This document shows, in pieces, positions 61,506-64,000 of a stretch of DNA of 64,000 bases. The position numbers and the translations under genes were made by a program. Within the stretch, counting starts at the first letter, position 1, and every line of letters starts with the position of its first letter. This DNA comes from CAWCUZ01 sp963798795 (lineage in GTDB: Bacteria > Acidobacteriota > Vicinamibacteria > Vicinamibacterales > SCN-69-37): positions 930,001-994,000 of the forward strand of contig CAWCUZ010000002.1 in the NCBI GenBank assembly GCA_963798795.1. The letters are read 5' to 3'. Below the pieces are notes generated by a model. It was given only the letters and a program-made list of their open reading frames with translations. It did no database searches and was not told where the DNA came from.

Positions 61506-63959
61506 TCACTCGGCGCCGATCGGAACGATGACGGCGCCGGCTCGACCGGGCGCCATCGCCGGCACCGGCGCATGACCGTCGGCCGGGGCGAAGGCCGTCG
61601 CCGACGTCAGGTCGACGGCCCGCACGAATCCGCGGACCACCGCGGCGGCCTGACCCAGGGCGATGCCGCCATCGTTCGGCGGCACGCGCTGGTGCCAGTA
61701 CGGGCGGAATCCCGCCGCGCGCAGGCCGGCCACGACGCGCTCGACGAGCCGGCGGTTCTGAAAACACCCGCCGCTCAGCACGACTCTGGATTCGCCCGCC
61801 AGCTCGGCAATCGACACGATGCTGTCGGCGAGCGCGTTGTGGAAGCGTGCCGCGATCGTCCCGGTCGAAGCGCCAAGCCACACGTCGTCCAGAAGGGTCC
61901 GGATCAGCGGCTCCCAGTCGACGGCCCAGCGGGGCGGCTGCCAGCCGCCCGTCGCAAAGGCCGATCCCGGACGAATGGCGTACGGGTAGCCGGCGTCGAC
62001 GGTGGTATCCACGGCCCATTCGAGCGCCATGGCTGCCTGGCCTTCGTAGCTGGTGTCCTGACGGATGCCGGCCAGCGACGCCGCGGCGTCGAACAGCCGG
62101 CCGGCGCTGGTCGTGACTGGCGAGTTGAGGCCGCGTTCGAGCGCCTTCAGTAACAGCCGCCGCTCCTCCGCACTGAAGCTCAGGGTAGCGGCCGACGGCA
62201 GGGCGCCCGCGGCCAGACCGTCCATCGCGTACAGCACGCCCAGCGCCGATCGCCTCGGCTCGCGGACCGCCCGGTCGCCGCCGGGCAGGCGGAACGGACG
62301 CAGGCAGGCCGCGCGCGACCAGTCGCGCTCGCCGACGAGCAGGAACTCGCCGCCCCAGATCGTCCCGTCGAGGCCGTAGCCGGTGCCGTCCCACGCCACA
62401 CCGAGCACGGCGCCGTCGAGGTCGTTCTCCGCCATGCAGGAGGCGATGTGAGCGAAGTGATGCTGGACCGGCGCGACCGGCAACCCGAGCCGGTGAGCGT
62501 AGCCGGTCGAGAAGTAGTCCGGGTGCCGATCGGCCGCCACGATGTCCGGTCGGAGCTGGAACAGTGTCTCGAAGCTCGAAACAGCGCGGGTGAACGCCTC
62601 GATCGCCGGAGGGGAATCGAGGTCGCCCAGGTGCTGGCTGATGACCGCGTTGGTTCCGGCCGTCGCCGCCACGGCACTTTTCTGATGCGCGCCGACCGCC
62701 AGAATGGCCGGCGCCGTCGCGCCGAGTGACACGGGCAGCGGCGCGTACCCGCGCGCCCGTCGCAGCACGAGCTCACGGCCGAGCACCACCTGCACGATCG
62801 AATCGTCCACGTGGTGGCTGATCGGCCGGTTGTGGACGAGAAGCAGGTCCGCGATGCCGCCGAGCCGATCGACCGCTTCGCGCTCGTCGGTGCAGATCGG
62901 CTCGTCGGACAGGTTGCCGCTCGTGGCGACGATCGGGCCGCCGAAATCGGCGAGCAGAAGGTGATGCAGCGGCGAGCTCGGCAGCATCACGCCGAGCATC
63001 GGATGGCCCGGGGCGACTGACGGCGCGATCGCCGTGGCGACCGGTGGCGCGAGGGCCGGCGTCCTGTCCGAAGCAGCCCCCGTCGGTCCGCCGGCCTGCC
63101 GACGCAGGAGCACGATCGGCGCCTCGGGCGAAGCGAGCAGCGCGGCCTCGGCCGCCGACACCTCGCAGACCTCGCGCACCAAGTCGAGCGACGGGAACAT
63201 CAGCGCGAAGGGCTTCTCGACGCGGTGCTTGCGCGCCCGAAGGCGCTGCACCGCGGCCTCGTGCTCCGCGTCGACGACCAGGTGGAACCCGCCCACGCCC
63301 TTCACCGCCACGATCCGCCCGCCGCGGATCGCCCGGACGGCCTCCCGGAGGGCGGCGTCGGCCGACATGAGCTCGTCTCCCGCAGCATCCCAGAGCGCGA
63401 GCCGTGGGCCGCACGCCGGACACGCGTTCGGCTGCGCGTGGAACCGCCGGTCGGCCGGATTGCCGTACTCGCGCCGGCAGGCCGGACACATCGGGAAGAT
63501 GCGCATCGAGGTCCGCGGCCGGTCGTACGGCAGCGACTCGATGATGCTGAACCGCGGCCCGCAGTTCGTGCAGTTGGTGAACGGGTAGCGATAGCGCCGG
63601 TCGGCCGGGTCCAGGAACTCGCGCCGGCAGTCGTCGCAGGGCGCGATGTCCGGCAGCACGAGCGCCGTCAGCGCCCCCTCGTCGCGGCTCTCGCGGATCT
63701 CGAAGTCGTCGTAGCCGACCTCGTCGAGCCAGGCCGGCTCGAGGCTCTGAATCACGGCGCGCGGTGGCGCGTCGTCTCGCAGCCGCCGGAGAAAGGCATC
63801 CAGCGCGGGCCGCCGGCCCTCGGCTTCGATGAACACGCCCTGGATGGAATTGAGGACCCAGCCCGTCAGGCGCAGCTCGCCGGCCAGCCGGTAGACGAAC
63901 GGCCGGAATCCGACGCCCTGAACCGCGCCGCGGACGGCGATCCGCAGGCGTTCAGGCAT
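61506..63959 (-). CDS. hypF: Carbamoyltransferase HypF
   Basis: 817 aa. Uses carbamoyl phosphate and ATP to place a carbamoyl on HypE. Domains in order: acylphosphatase (VRGAVQGVGFRPFVYRLAG), two zinc fingers (CDDC...CTNC and CPAC...CPAC), YrdC-like (GGRIVAVKGVGGFHLVVDA; RKHRVEKPFALM), and the Kae1-like domain with QHHFAHIASCMAEN metal-binding His and VLSGGCFQNRRLVE. Intact and of normal length. It precedes hypC by 19 bases, with the [NiFe]-hydrogenase itself presumably further upstream on the minus strand, outside the window. Confidence 0.95.
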   Translation of the reverse strand: MPERLRIAVRGAVQGVGFRPFVYRLAGELRLTGWVLNSIQGVFIEAEGRRPALDAFLRRLRDDAPPRAVIQSLEPAWLDEVGYDDFEIRESRDEGALTALVLPDIAPCDDCRREFLDPADRRYRYPFTNCTNCGPRFSIIESLPYDRPRTSMRIFPMCPACRREYGNPADRRFHAQPNACPACGPRLALWDAAGDELMSADAALREAVRAIRGGRIVAVKGVGGFHLVVDAEHEAAVQRLRARKHRVEKPFALMFPSLDLVREVCEVSAAEAALLASPEAPIVLLRRQAGGPTGAASDRTPALAPPVATAIAPSVAPGHPMLGVMLPSSPLHHLLLADFGGPIVATSGNLSDEPICTDEREAVDRLGGIADLLLVHNRPISHHVDDSIVQVVLGRELVLRRARGYAPLPVSLGATAPAILAVGAHQKSAVAATAGTNAVISQHLGDLDSPPAIEAFTRAVSSFETLFQLRPDIVAADRHPDYFSTGYAHRLGLPVAPVQHHFAHIASCMAENDLDGAVLGVAWDGTGYGLDGTIWGGEFLLVGERDWSRAACLRPFRLPGGDRAVREPRRSALGVLYAMDGLAAGALPSAATLSFSAEERRLLLKALERGLNSPVTTSAGRLFDAAASLAGIRQDTSYEGQAAMALEWAVDTTVDAGYPYAIRPGSAFATGGWQPPRWAVDWEPLIRTLLDDVWLGASTGTIAARFHNALADSIVSIAELAGESRVVLSGGCFQNRRLVERVVAGLRAAGFRPYWHQRVPPNDGGIALGQAAAVVRGFVRAVDLTSATAFAPADGHAPVPAMAPGRAGAVIVPIGAE

Positions 63960-64000
63960 GGACGGGCCTTGCCCGGCGCGCGACCCACTCGATGAAGGTG
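63952..64000 (-). CDS. C-terminal end of a gene entering from the right edge
   Basis: The last codons read TFIEWVARRARPVHA and a TGA that overlaps the first codons of hypF. The gene is cut by the window edge and too short to identify. Position suggests another hydrogenase-maturation or structural gene, but the sequence alone does not show it. Confidence 0.4.
   Translation of the reverse strand, partial: TFIEWVARRARPVHA

Overview
The window is strongly GC-rich, densely packed bacterial DNA with many GTG starts and 4-base stop/start overlaps. The best pointer to the source is the VWA-domain protein at 53.3-55.4 kb, a secreted family typical of Acidobacteriota. Together with the GC richness, the class Vicinamibacteria is the likely home (inference). 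The recurring base-level indels suggest an environmental assembly.

Layout. 1-5.0 kb (minus): start of the division/cell-wall cluster, mraZ-rsmH-ftsL-ftsI-murE, with a visible sigma-70 promoter and a three-copy MraZ-type operator. 5.1-6.2 kb: ychF. 6.2-29.6 kb (plus): a long surface-polysaccharide locus with GT2, GT4, GT9 and GT-C membrane glycosyltransferases, two SDR sugar-nucleotide enzymes, a DegT aminotransferase, a flippase, a methyltransferase and three radical-SAM proteins. 29.7-34 kb: accessory genes (VOC, DHFR-like, a MazF toxin with an RHH antitoxin, and a Tat-exported GH127 glycosidase). 34-42.4 kb: a second block of envelope-glycan genes, several broken by many small insertions. 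42.4-45.4 kb: yqeY, a terminator, murJ and a rhomboid protease.

45.4-47.8 kb is the most unusual stretch. Between the stop codons of two convergent genes (rhomboid and htpX) lies a block bounded by inward-facing tandem GTGCG-type repeat arrays, 55 units on one side and 6 on the other. The block carries a single gene for an S23/IVP-like four-helix-bundle protein. An IS256-family element with an 8-bp target duplication has split that gene. Deleting the IS and one duplication restores an open frame of 132 codons.

47.8-58.9 kb: htpX-lemA, a cupin, a fused 2-oxoacid dehydrogenase E1, a flavin-dependent halogenase-like protein, the VWA protein, a beta-propeller-like protein, an amino-acid permease and an amidohydrolase. 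59-64 kb (minus): hypF-hypC-hypD-hypE, the maturation genes for a [NiFe]-hydrogenase lying outside the window.

Several REP-like palindromes are scattered through the window. One is a perfect 40-bp inverted repeat filling a convergent gap. One sits in frame inside the GH127 gene. One lies at the 3' end of hypD, where the hypD stop is missing and the frame runs on into hypE.
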